Shown here: positions 42,280-52,864 of the stretch, piece after piece | How the letters are laid out: each line of letters begins with the position of its first letter | How positions within the stretch are numbered: position 1 is the first letter of the stretch | DNA from: Serripes groenlandicus | Lineage: Eukaryota; Mollusca; Bivalvia; Cardiida; Cardiidae | Direction: 5' to 3' | DNA: 64,000 bases | Assembly (NCBI GenBank): GCA_031761405.1 | Contig: JASEVX010000006.1 | Coordinates: forward strand, 27,423,533 to 27,487,532 | The notes under the pieces: model-generated | Told to the model about the DNA's origin: nothing | The model's database searches: none | Seen by the model: only the letters and a program-made list of their open reading frames with translations | Made by a program: the position numbers and the translations under genes

Positions 42280-43310
42280 CTATATGGCTGACTTTTTGCT
42301 TGCTTGTTAATTGAGTTTTGCAGGTGCATGTACTTATCAAACTACAACAACTGTCTATCATCCAGTACGGTCATGTATGTGTTATATATATATGCCTATC
42401 TGTCTGACTTTTTACTTGCTTGTTCATTGAGTTTTTTAGACAGAGGTAATTATCAAACTACAACAACTGTCTATCAGCCAGTATGGTCATTTATGTACTA
42501 TGTTGGTGTCTGTCTGTCTGACTTTTGCTTGCCTGTACATTGAGTTTTGCAGGTGCATGTACTTATCAAGCTACAACAAAGTTGTCTGTCAGCCAGTATG
42601 GTCATGTATGTGTTATATATATGCCTATCTGTCTGACTTTTTGCTTGCTTGCTCATTGTGTTTTTCAGATACATGTACTTGTAGAGCTGCAACAGGTGTC
42701 TATCAGCCAGTATGATCGTGTATAAATTATATACATGTCAATATGTCTGACTTTTGCTTGTGTATCACCTTTTTACTCCTTTTCCATGATGGACTGCAAT
42801 TACAACTCGAAGCCTATTTGCTTTGGCAAACTGTCTATCATCCAGTACGGTCATATATATGTTATATATATGCCTATCTGTCTGACTTTTTACTTGCTTG
42901 TTCATTTGGTTTTTAAGACAGATGTGATTATCAAACTACAACAACTATCTATTAGTCAGTATGGTCATTTATGTACTATGTGGGTGTCTGTCTGTCTGAC
43001 TTCTACTTGCCTGTTCATTGAGGTTTGCAGGTGCATGTACTTATCAAGCTACACCAAAGTTGTCTGTCAGCCAGTATGGTCATGTATTTGTTATATACAT
43101 GCCTATCTGTCTGACGTTTTACGTGCTTGCTCATTGTGTTTTTCAGATACATGTACTTGTAGAGCTACAACAGGTGTCTATCAGCCAGTAAGGTCAAGTA
43201 TAGATTATATACATGTCAATATGTCTCATTATTGCTTGTGTATCACCTTTTTACTCCTTTTCTATGCTGGACTGCAATTACAACTAGAAGCCTATTTGCT
43301 TTGGCAGAGT
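42170..43310. repeat. satellite with about 120-bp units and a 480-bp higher-order repeat
   Basis: ATCAAACTACAACAACTGTC, CAGCCAGTATGGTCATGTAT and GCCTATCTGTCTGACTTTTT recur about nine times. Longer blocks including ACTGCAATTACAACT..AAGCCTATTTGCTTTGGC repeat about 480 bp apart (near 42545 and 43021, and near 42770 and 43251). A (TA)n(TG)n tract lies at 42248-42280. The plus-strand ORFs here follow the repeat, not a gene. Confidence 0.75.
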
Positions 43311-43629
43311 TCAGTAATACCAATGTTCCTGCCCGATCTAAATAATATTAGTTACACCACAACTCTTGAAGCAGAATCAATAGTAACAATAACTACACTT
43401 ATTGCAGAGTAACTTGTATCATCAGCTGAAAAACGACCACCTTTGATTATATAGTACCAAAACACGTGATCAAGTTATGAATAGTTTTATCCTTTTGTTT
43501 TGCTGTCACTTTGTCGCTGCAATCCCTGGGGGGATTTCTTCATTATGTTATATGTAAGATTATGTTTTTAAATCTCACTTCCGGTCGGTGCACCAGGTAA
43601 AGTCGTTTGATTTTTACCCACCGTAATCA

Positions 43630-44364
43630 ATGTTATTATATATGCATACACACGAACCTAGTGTATTCGATCGGCTGAGCACGCTGACGGCACAATTCCA
43701 ACATATGCTTCTTTTGTCACTTTTTTTTAAGAGCAATTCTATTTGGGTCTTTCGATTACTCATTACGATTGCTGGAGATGTGGAGACAAATCCTGGTCCC
43801 AATATAGCTAACCAGTCCGACATTTCAGTAAATACTAATTCAGAAGCCACACAAAATGGACTTTCAATTATGCATCTTAATATTCAAAGTCTGAAGTCGA
43901 AAATAGATATTTTATCAGTTGAAGCACAACCCTATGACATTCTTGTCTTCTCAGAAACTTGGCTTTCTCCTAAAGTCTCAAATGATGGTCTTCATATACC
44001 AAATTTTAATCTACCTTTCCGCAGCGATAGGAAGAACCGTCTCGGTGGTGGAGTAGCAATCTACGTTCGAGAAGGTCTATATTTAAATGAACGCACAGAC
44101 TTAGGGGTTGACGGACTGGAAGCTATTTGGTTAGAGCTTAAGGTCAACCAACGTAAACTTTTAGTCGGTGGCCTCTATCGCCCACCCGATGCCAATAATG
44201 CCTATTGGTCATTAATGGAACATAGTATTGACTTAGCCTTTAGCCAAACAGAAACTAACATACTACTAATTGGCGACTTTAATGTCAATTTTAATGCAAA
44301 TCCTGTCAATAACTGGACTGAACACATTTTACTGAACACTCCCATTCCCTTATTGACCTTATGA
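43630..44364 (+). pseudogene. LINE ORF: 2A peptide and endonuclease domain
   Basis: Residues 1-57 form a short leader ending AGDVETNPGP. The endonuclease domain follows: LNIQSL, FSETWL, RLGGGVAIYV, YRPP and GDFNVNFN. The frame is lost after NTPIPLLTL, and the coding sense continues in another frame from 44361. The leader precedes the 2A break point, as in CR1/L2-type LINEs of sea urchins and lancelets that carry 2A sequences. Confidence 0.8.
43774..43800 (+). other. 2A ribosome-skipping motif GDVETNPGP
   Basis: Perfect match to the D-V-E-x-N-P-G-P signature. In known 2A peptides the ribosome skips the final Gly-Pro bond and releases the upstream part. Confidence 0.85.
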
Positions 44365-44918
44365 TTGTTGAAAATCCAAATCATGTCATTACAAAATTTG
44401 TCGCGGAACCATTTATCCCTAATCTAGTTCGTTTTCATTGTCCTATTGTTACTGTTCTCAAATTTTCGAAACCTAAACAAACCAATCATAAGCGTCGGAT
44501 ATGGTTGTATGATCAAGGGGACTTCAATAGATACAGAAATAATTTACAGTTAATAAATTGGAATACTATTATAGAAACTCAAGAACTAGACGATGTACCT
44601 GCATGTCTTACCAGTAAAATAATATCTGCAGCGAACGATAGTGTTCCTAATAGAGAAGTTACCATTAGGCCAGCGGATGTCCCCTGGATCAGTAGCTCTT
44701 TACGGCAACAAATACGCAGATGTAGGAAATCTCACTTACTCGCGAAACTTACTAATACAGCTGAGGCGTGGACACATTTTAGGCTCATACGTAACCAAAC
44801 AACTCAAATGGTACGTAAACACAAGAAAGAATTTCTTGACAAGTTAACTACTCAGATTGACTCGGAACATATTACTGTTAAAAAATGGTTCACCCTTGTT
44901 AAAGTTGCATTTCTTTAG
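44361..44918 (+). pseudogene. LINE ORF continuation between endonuclease and RT
   Basis: Contains RRIWLYDQGDFNRYR, VPWISSSLRQQIRRCRKSH, RNQTTQMVRKHKKEFLDKL, the usual linker of CR1-type polyproteins. It stops where the inserted element begins at about 44917. Confidence 0.75.
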
Positions 44919-45310
44919 AAATTCATAAAAAAAAAAATCATAAAATAACTATTGTTTTCCGTTATAAACCTTTATGAGGTGATGCTTGATTCTAATTAGA
45001 CTGTAGTATGAGAAAGCTTTCATATTTTAATTATTTAAATAAAATAGTTTTTTTCCCAGCTCGGTAGGTACCGATTTAAGGAATTGCAAGAAATAACTGG
45101 ACCGAATCACAACTAAATTATACCTCTTTAAAGGTTGGTGTCTAATACAAACATTGTGGGGGATAAATGTACACAAGAAAACTGTTATAAAAATAACTCA
45201 GTTCATTGAAGCACATATACACAATAAGTGTGTTTATCTAGTGTTAAAGCATTATACAATTATGCTGTTTATGGGATATAGATGATTTCAGTTATGTCAC
45301 AGAAAACAAT

Positions 45311-45554
45311 CCTCGGTACCCAGGCTATTCATAAAATATATGATACCCCGGGCAAATTGGCTGTACAAATCTCGTACTTATGAATAATTTATCAGATGAA
45401 ATGCAGCCTTTTGATTGGCCGCATGACACAAACCTTTTGCGATACTAAAATTACAGTGTTGTTACGGAGGAAATCGTGGCGCATGCTTTACGAAATTTCG
45501 CTAGCCAATTTACCCAGGGTATCATATATGTTATGAATAGCCTGGGTACCGAGG
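45311..45554. mobile_element. 244-bp MITE with CCTCGGTACCCAGG ends
   Basis: CCTCGGTACCCAGGCTATTC at left and GAATAGCCTGGGTACCGAGG at right; the inverted match extends about 50 bp, through ATATGATACCC and AATTGGCT. No ORF. Confidence 0.85.
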
Positions 45555-45709
45555 ATGCAGAAAACTAATATTCTCTTATTTCCTAATAGTGCATAAGTAC
45601 ATCTGGATCTTCATTATTATGAAATAAGAGAATGTTCTTTTCTTGTGACATACCGGAAATTATCTAATAGTACAAATAGTTTAGCACTAGATAACATTTT
45701 ACTTGACCG

Positions 45710-45957
45710 CTTCGATGTTGTTGTGGTAGAGCGTCCACCTCGTGTGCGGGAGGATACATGTTTGATTCCTGGCCGGGTCATACCACATTACACATTGTAG
45801 TAATGGCTGCCTTCCGTGGGGCTGAAGGTTGCAGGGTTAGAATTACGACTGTCTGGCTAATGTCAGGATAAATGGACCAGTATGACTGGTAACTTACCCA
45901 GGAAACTCTGCGATATAACATAAATAATGTTGAAAGCGGCGTATAACACCAAACAAT
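45710..45957 (+). mobile_element. tRNA-derived SINE (S1), nearly full length
   Basis: Head CGCTTCGATGTTGTTGTGGT..AGAGCGTCCACCTCGTGTGC with B box TTTGATTCCTGGCCGG, then GTCTGGCTAATGTCAGGATA and tail GTTGAAAGCGGCGTATAACA. Only one A-box unit, unlike the array copy at 22.2 kb. Confidence 0.8.
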
Positions 45958-46404
45958 AAACATTTACTTACTGTGTAACTTAAGATGATTTCAGGTATGT
46001 CACAGAAACTGTGGAAATAAAATAATGCTAGTTTTCTGTGACATACCAAATCATCTTTTTTTCCATAAACAGCATTTATATTACTTTTAAAAGCACTAGA
46101 TAAACATGCTTATAGTGTATACATTGTATATATGCCTCATTGAACTGAGTGTGTTTTTATAACAGTTATGTACATTTTATCTCACCACGATTTGTATATG
46201 ACACCCTACCTTTACATACGTCTAATATAGTTGTGTTTACGATTCCAAGCGTTATGATGTACATGAATGGGTCCGTTTTTAAAATCCTGAAATCTTGGAT
46301 AAAAGTATAATTCGTAAGTGTGTGCTCTTTTGTAACACGTTTGTGGTTAATCCCAAACCCATTCAACTTCTTATTTTTAGAAAAATCGATTTGAACTTTT
46401 TTAC

Positions 46405-47198
46405 ATGAATTTCTTCCCTCTGGATAGAAATGCCACTTTAAGCGTCTTACAAACAAACACAGTTCACCTCAATTCCGACTCAATTGAACATGGTATAGAG
46501 GCTTCAACAGACACAGAAAAGGCCGAAATTCTAAACAATTATTTTTGTCTTCAATCAACAATTGACGACTCGAAACATGTCTTACCAACCATGCCTAAAC
46601 AAACAGAATCTGTTCTTTCCCAGCTAACGATATCGCCTCAGGATGTCAAAGATGCAATTGCTTCAATTGATCCATCTAAGGCTAGTGGTTCTGATTGTAT
46701 AAGCCCAAGACTTATTAAGGAAGGCGTAAACGAGCTAGCTGCTCCTCTTTCAAAATATTTTAACAAATTACTTTCCTCTTCTGGAAAACAGCAAATGTTA
46801 GCCCAATATTAAAAAAGTCGGACCCATCCAAACCTTCGCACTACAGACCAATATCACTCTTAAGTTGTCTTGGGAAACTCATGGAACGTTGCATACACAA
46901 ACACCTTTATAATTATATTAGTTCTAATAACATTCTTTCAAGTCTCCAGTCTGGTTTTGTCAAAGGTGACTCCACTACAAATCAACTCGTTTATATTTAC
47001 AACGAGGTCTGTCTCGCGCTAGACGAAGGAAAAGAGGTCCGATCTGTCTTTTGTGATATATTCAAAGCATTTGACAGATTTTCGCATAAGGGTCTTCTAT
47101 GTAAACTTTCTGCAATTGGTATTGAAGGGAAATTACTCTCTTGGTTTTCTTCGTATCTTGCTTATCGCAAGCAACGTGTCGTAATAGCAAACACGTAA
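46405..47198 (+). pseudogene. LINE reverse transcriptase, N-terminal part
   Basis: Two frames: 46405-46812 with SKASGSDCISPRLIKEG, then a shift to PSKPSHYRPISLLSCLGKLM, QSGFVKGDSTTNQL and FCDIFKAFDRFSHKGLL up to about 47198. These are RT motifs 0-2 and the first catalytic Asp region. Confidence 0.85.
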
Positions 47199-48430
47199 TC
47201 ATCCTGGTAAAAAGTAAATGCACAAATCCCACAAGGATCTATTCTAGGGCCTCTTCTCTTCTTAGTATACATTAACGACATCGTCCAAGATATCATTGCA
47301 AATATACGTTTATTTGCAGATGATACAAGTCTCTATATAATTGTGGATGACCCAACTACATCTTCTGTAACTCTTAACGATGACCTCTCTAGAATGCTTT
47401 CTACAATGGCTGGTCACGTTTAACCCATCCAAAACCGAATCCTTATTATTCACACGTAAAAAGAAAAACGTCAATCACGCGAGCCTAATAGTTGACGGCG
47501 TTCCAATCGCCCAAGTCAAAATCCACAGCATTCCCCTTTTCCGAGGATGCTAAATGGACATCACATTTATCAACAATTGTCAACAAGGCATGGCAAAGGA
47601 TAGGTATTTTCAGAAGACTACGAACAATTTTAAGTCGTGCTAACCTTGAAAAAATGTACTTTTCTTTTATACGACCTCTCCTGGAGTACGGCGATATCGT
47701 CTGGGACAACTGTTCCCAACAACTTAAAGCTGACATTGAACATATTCAAATTGAAGCGGCCCGAACTGTTTCTGGTGCCACAAAACTATGCAATATCGAG
47801 CGATTACTAACCAACCTTAATTGGGAAACATTAGCACAACGTAGACGTCAACATAAACTTATTCAATTTTACAAGATGAAGAACCATCTTACAGTTTCTC
47901 TCAAATCTAATTCCACCAAACCGTGTTCGAACTTACCACCTCAGGAACACAACAGAAATTCCAGTCATTCAAACAAATACTCAATGCTATGCATTGTCGT
48001 TTAGAACTACCCTCCACTATCAGAGAATGGAATTCACTAACTTCTAACATTAGGAACGCACCGACTTTAAGCCAATTCAAAACATAATTAAAAAAGCGTT
48101 CATCTAGATCATCGCCGCTATATAAATTTGGTAAAAGACTAGATCAAATTCATCACTGTCGACTACGACTTGGTTGTAGCAATCTGAACTATGACCTTTT
48201 CCGAAAAACATTATACCATCTCCGCTTTGTGAATGTGGGGCTCTAGAGACAACATCGCATTACTTGCTAACATGCCCAAAATACCACCACTTACGTGGGA
48301 GGTATTTCAATGAACTCCCGTACCATTCATTGGTAGACAATTTACTTTTTGGCAACGAAAATATGTCATTTAAAGACAATGCTGTTGTGTTCCAGCGTGT
48401 TCAGATTTATATATCTGCCAGTCAGAGATT
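47199..48430 (+). pseudogene. LINE reverse transcriptase core and C-terminal region
   Basis: IPQGSILGPLLFLVYINDIV and RLFADDTSLYIIVDD (catalytic Asp pair) at about 47225-47350, then after shifts RPLLEYGDIVWDNCSQQL, AARTVSGATKLCNIERL, a degraded CRLRLGCSNLNYDLF and a Cys-rich CECGALETTSHYLLTCPKY. Stops at several points. Confidence 0.8.
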
Positions 48431-48777
48431 TGACTATTGATCTACATCGAACTGTAGTGAGGACTACGTTTCCTGTTTAGGTGTGGGGGTGACCAGGTGA
48501 CACAAAGCAAAACAAGATAATATACCAAATTTCAACGTTTTGATCTTTCAGTTAATACTAAGATTATCAAATCTATAACATCAACTCTAATTAGCAAATG
48601 TCTAAATGTAAATATAACCAACAAGGTGAAGAATTAATATAAGCATATTTTGCTTGTTTTCTGATCCATTCATCTACTACTTTGTAACAATGCCATCATA
48701 AACTTGTATATGGCTTCAAATGAATGAATAAATATGTTTAAACTAAAGCAGAATGAATTTCAGGTGTATTCTACATT

Positions 48778-48840
48778 TTCTACGGCATGATGTGACTGAA
48801 ATATTGTTAAAAGCAACGTAAAACATCATACAAGCAAACT
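48778..48840 (+). mobile_element. S1 SINE 3' fragment
   Basis: CGGCATGATGTGACTGAAAT..GTTAAAAGCAACGTAAAACA matches the last 60 bp of S1. Confidence 0.55.
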
Positions 48841-48844
48841 TATC

Positions 48845-49012
48845 ATTTTCGAACGGGGTGAAACAAAGCATCGGTTAAATGCTTTTGAATTTATTTTAAA
48901 TCCCAACATTCTGAAGGCGTTGGATGCAGAGGAACCAAAGGACTTTTGTACCACTGATATGAAGAATTTATGTTACAGAATAGATGGGTTTATTAATTCA
49001 CTGTTTGATTGA
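48845..49012 (+). other. short open frame of unknown identity
   Basis: Reads FERGETKHRLNAFEFILNPN, ILKALDAEEPKDFCTTDMKN and ends SLFD-stop. Composition is protein-like (balanced charged and hydrophobic residues), but there is no ATG and the SINE fragment abuts its 5' side, so it may be the end of a truncated retrocopy or transposon ORF. Confidence 0.3.
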
Positions 49013-49930
49013 GTAATAGTGGGTAGGTAAGTCAAAGAAGGCCGCTTGGCAATCCCGACCACTCCGACCACACACCACCCTGAAAAACAGTTGTATTTAG
49101 TTTAGATATACACACATTGAATTGTACGTGTCTTTTTTTGGTTACTGTATTAATCAGTTAACTAATTGATTGGTTGATTGACTAGTGGTGCTGGTAAGTC
49201 ATAAACTGTGTTCTTTACCCTAAACCCGCTTATTTTAATGTATACATTAATTACATTACATTAACTTCGGGTGTCTTTCGGTTTTTCAACGGAGCATATT
49301 TTGACGCCTAAAATGATCGCTTTTTAACTTATTTAAGATCGTATAGGCAGAAGAACCGGATGTTGAAAATCGTTCAGTAAGACGGTTAACGGCAGTTCAA
49401 ATATGTATAGACAAAGGGCTACACATTCGTATAGACTTTCGCTGTAGCAAGTAAAAATAGTTCATGTCTTTGTTAATATAATATAAAGCATGTAAATGTG
49501 TTAATTCAACAATTATTTACTTTTCATTTCTATGTTGTGATTTCTTTTTCGTATATATGTAATCACTGGAACTTGACTATCTGTACACATAGTGTCGAAG
49601 TCGGAATCGAAAATCTGCTTCGTCTCGATTTAAAGGCATGTACATGTGTTTCCATGAATTCGTTTGTTGACAGCGCTGACATACATTTTTCACTTTCAGT
49701 TCTGTAATTCATATATTTGAACAGCACATTTCTTTGTAGTTCTTTCTCTTTGGTCAAACATGTCAACTCAAATCCATTTTCCGGTTTATATCCCACCAAG
49801 TTAACACGTTTTGTAAATTTAGTGACGGATGATACTCCGGAACCAGCACATTCATTTTTAGTAAATATTCCACAGATGCATGTGCTTTCATTGACATTAT
49901 ATACAATCTACGATTAGTAAGACATCTCTA
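49013..49930. other. unassigned spacer
   Basis: No convincing exon or repeat recognised; overlapping short ORFs on both strands at 49500-49900 lack any motif. Confidence 0.3.
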
Positions 49931-50479
49931 CGTTAATTATCCGATAACGGTCAATGCAGGAGCAGATCGTTTTCGAACCATTATCAGGGACGTTTTCAGC
50001 GGTGCATGTTGAAATGTTGAAGCTGGGTATGGAAGGTTAACCAACTTATTGGTGGTTCATTAATGCCGCTATTACCGCATGCAGTATACCACCAGCCTCC
50101 ACTGAAAAGCGAATGGAAACCCGATAACATTGTCACGGTCCTATTGGTCATATACGGAAAATTCGGTGCCATTGTTTTTCAAAAGAGTATGACAATAGTC
50201 ATGTGTGTTGTACCCATGAAACCCATGGATATTTACACCCCCCCCCCCTCCCCACCCCCGCAATCGAGATTAAGCTTTGTCGCGACAGTTACCTACACAA
50301 CATTCTTCCCGTTGAACCTTCCGAAAATGTAACTGTTGATAAACGCAAATTTGCATATGTGAGGTGCGTAATGAAAACGCAATTGTAAATTGTGACAAAA
50401 AATACATTCCCGCACATTTATGCAGGGGAATCAAATGGTTAATGCATTACAGCTGTTTTCTTAATTGTGTATGAACTAA

Positions 50480-50640
50480 ACCAAAATACATTCATCCTAT
50501 CCCATCCTATCCCGTAACGTCCCGTACCGTCCCATCAAATCCCCTCCCATTCAATCCCATCTAATACCTCCCTTCCAATCCCATTCCACCGTATCCCATC
50601 CTTTCCCGTAACGTCCCATCCATCCATCCATCTAGAGAAT
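50480..50640. repeat. degenerate CCCAT/CCCGT minisatellite
   Basis: CCCATC, CCCGTAACGTCCCGTACC and similar 5-6 bp motifs. Reverse complement of the minisatellite in FReD B intron 3. Confidence 0.8.
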
Positions 50641-51179
50641 AGAGCAGTGCGAGATCAGACTTCGCCGATGAGATATGTAATCTGGAGCTAATACGCTCGC
50701 AAATTGATGTGCACTTGATTTGCGTAGAGCGCCACTCATATGTTGATATACAACATGCGTTTAATTAAATCTCGCGAGTTTTACAGTTTATAACAAATCT
50801 GCTGTTCCGCTAGACATGTAGCTTGTAGAAAGCTGTCTTCATCAATCCAGAATGAACCGTATTTTGCGTACTTTTCAACTCCATTATAGTCTGACATATT
50901 TATCATGATTTCATAGTCTTTACCGGAAGTCAATGCATGTATGACGTCATTTCCTACAAAAAAGGTATTCCCTTTAGATTGTTAATTTAGATAGAAAATT
51001 ATTCTGCAACATAAGAAAACTGATTTGTTTATTGAAGTTTAATTTAAATTTAAACTTATTTATTTTACATCGATTGCGAAACAAGCTTTTAGAGATAAGG
51101 AGAAAATGGTGAAACTTGAGGGAAATCTCCGTATTTAAGGAATATTTTTTTCCTTAGGAGCTTTGTGAATACGGCCCCA

Positions 51180-51305
51180 GTACTCGCGCCGTTGTGTGGA
51201 AAAATCCCAAAGGCAGAACCCGCTCATCACGGGATTCGAACCCGGGAACTTTGGTACAAGAGGCCGACGCTCTACCTCTGTATCACTGTCAACAGCGCTT
51301 TCAAC
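51180..51305 (-). mobile_element. tRNA-derived SINE (S2), minus orientation
   Basis: Minus strand reads GTAGAGCGTCGGCCTCTTGT and CCCGGGTTCGAATCCCG (perfect B box), then GCGGGTTCTGCCTTTGGGAT, as at 17640-17765. Lies in intron 2 of unit C. Confidence 0.7.
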
Positions 51306-52240
51306 AGTTCATCAACAGTTCATCAACTTTATCACTTCGCACCAATGCTCCACACACCATTTTCCCAAGGCAACTGGCTACCTTCTCATATTAACATGTT
51401 ATACCGCAATGGTAAAAAAAGAAACACGCTTCTCAAAATGCCCTTTGTCAACATCGGAAACAATAAATGCTGAGATTGTAGAAAGTTATGACATTGTCGT
51501 TACCGACTTAACTATCGCTACACTTGTATGAATAAAGATCATACCAAGACGATCATTAGTATAACACTTTGGGACTTATGCTGATTTGCACAAATTCCAA
51601 TGAATAAAGTCATTGTTCACATACCCAACCAATACTCGCCACTGGCACTTCCAAATCAATGCTTGTAGTCGGCCCAAGGTCTGTTGAAATTCACAGTTTT
51701 GCTGAAACGTTTTTGGATAACCTAAAAGAGAACCGAAAACTGTCGGTAATATTGACAATCTTGCAACGCTTCTAATGCATTTGATTACAGAGAAAACCTA
51801 TGCTTGCCAGAGTATCCACACAGCCTTATCATAACCTTCAATGTCCGTCTCCATGTACTCGTAATTTTGTTCTAGACACATCTTTTGACATCAAGGTAGA
51901 ACTGGAGCCAAATTAGATTATATGTATATATGAATCCGTTAAAAAGTTAAAAAGACCCCAAATCTCAAGACGCGTATCAAGTATAAGTCTTTATGATTTA
52001 CTTTTATCTGAGATGATTCAGGAACCAACAGTTATTGAATAGAATTGAAATATTATCACAAAAGAAGACCTTTGTACCAAACTTCAGGCAAGCATTTAAT
52101 ATAATTGTCTAAGGAGTTTGCGGCTTGGAGTTGGCGGCTCACCAACCCGTCATATAAACATGTCGACGCCATGATTAAAATCTTCCGCTGTATAAACAGT
52201 TGCCACAACCACGATGTTATCGGTATGACTTGGTTTTTTA

Positions 52241-52460
52241 AGCCTTTCCCGACTGCAGACGCAACTTGGCGCATTTGCAGCAAGCGACTTGAGACTTCAT
52301 TTAGGAAAAAGCGCACGTTGCTCATCATGGTTTAATTATTCTGTTACCACAATGTTTTTAACTCAACTCAATAATTAAACTTTCATTTATTGAGATTTTC
52401 TAAATACTTTTCGAGATGTTTCCAAAGTCGTAGTAGGTTTGTTGTTTGTGAGAAGGTGAT
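52241..52460. mobile_element. MITE family M1
   Basis: AGCCTTTCCCGACTGCAGAC at left, TACCACAATGTTTTTAACTC inside, AAAGTCGTAGTAGGTTTGTT and GAGAAGGTGATAA at right. Confidence 0.6.
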
Positions 52461-52574
52461 AAAGTCATAAACTTCACAAGGGTCAAATGTCCGAAGGCCT
52501 CTTATCCCCCATCGAAACCTGAATCCACTTTGTTTACTTAAAAACTTTTAATTTATTTAATAGTAATTTTCTAC

Positions 52575-52668
52575 AACTTGCAAAATGTATTCAAGTCATC
52601 TCTATCAGGGAAATAATATATGTTCAAAGTCGCCTGCTGCAGAATTCTCGTATAAGGGAAAGGGTTAA
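52575..52668. mobile_element. MITE M1 right end
   Basis: AAAGTCGCCTGCTGCAGAAT and AGGGAAAGGGTTAA. Confidence 0.6.
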
Positions 52669-52864
52669 GGGATAATTAAGGGTCTACTTTGTAAACACAT
52701 GTGGTGTCTTATGAAATGATTTATGACACTTCAGTCACTTGCAATTTGACTAATTAACTTATATGACCTTCTCTTTGGATGTATTTGTTGACAAAAGTGA
52801 CATCATCAATAGAGTTGCAAGAAAAAAAAAAACAGCACTCCATATGGGTTGCCTTGCTTTTCAG

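Larger units (their letters stand above)
44917..46413. mobile_element. 1.5-kb element with long imperfect inverted repeats, inserted in the LINE
   Basis: Ends AGAAATTCAT and ATGAATTTCT are complementary. Inner parts also pair: CTGTTATAAAAATAACTCAG..TTTATCTAGTG at 45180-45245 with 46080-46165, and GATGATTTCAG..GTCACAGAAAAC at 45283-45309 with 46027-46055. The LINE coding sense resumes on the right with the linker. No transposase. A MITE and a SINE lie inside. Target duplication could not be defined. Confidence 0.65.
43404..48745 (+). mobile_element. CR1-like LINE with 2A peptide, interrupted and decayed
   Basis: Order along the plus strand: possible 5' UTR, ORF start at 43630 with a 2A motif, endonuclease, linker, a 1.5-kb inserted element, reverse transcriptase, C-terminal region, 3' UTR ending near an ATGAATGAATAAATATG tail. 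At least four frameshifts or stops besides the insertion. The element lacks a separable ORF1; the 2A sits in the N-terminal extension of the polyprotein. Confidence 0.85.
49937..52540 (-). pseudogene. FReD unit C, inverted and inactivated
   Basis: Minus-strand counterparts of exon 4 (about 49937-50190), exon 3 (50799-50953) and exon 2 (51625-51721), plus intron 1 sequence to about 52540 where homology to A and B ends; exon 1 is absent. Lesions: exon 4 lost its acceptor and about 12 bp and has shifts and stops (though GGWWYTACGNSG is visible in one frame and LKTSLIMVRKRSAPA in another); exon 3 is 10 nt short (a 2-nt and an 8-nt deletion) and its donor GT is AT; exon 2 has a nonsense codon (GGA to TGA near 51657). 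Intron 3 has the minisatellite but no LINE. Confidence 0.85.

Noticed and set aside
42117..43412. Plus-strand ORFs of 65-225 codons
   Set aside because: They follow the satellite period and share no domain.
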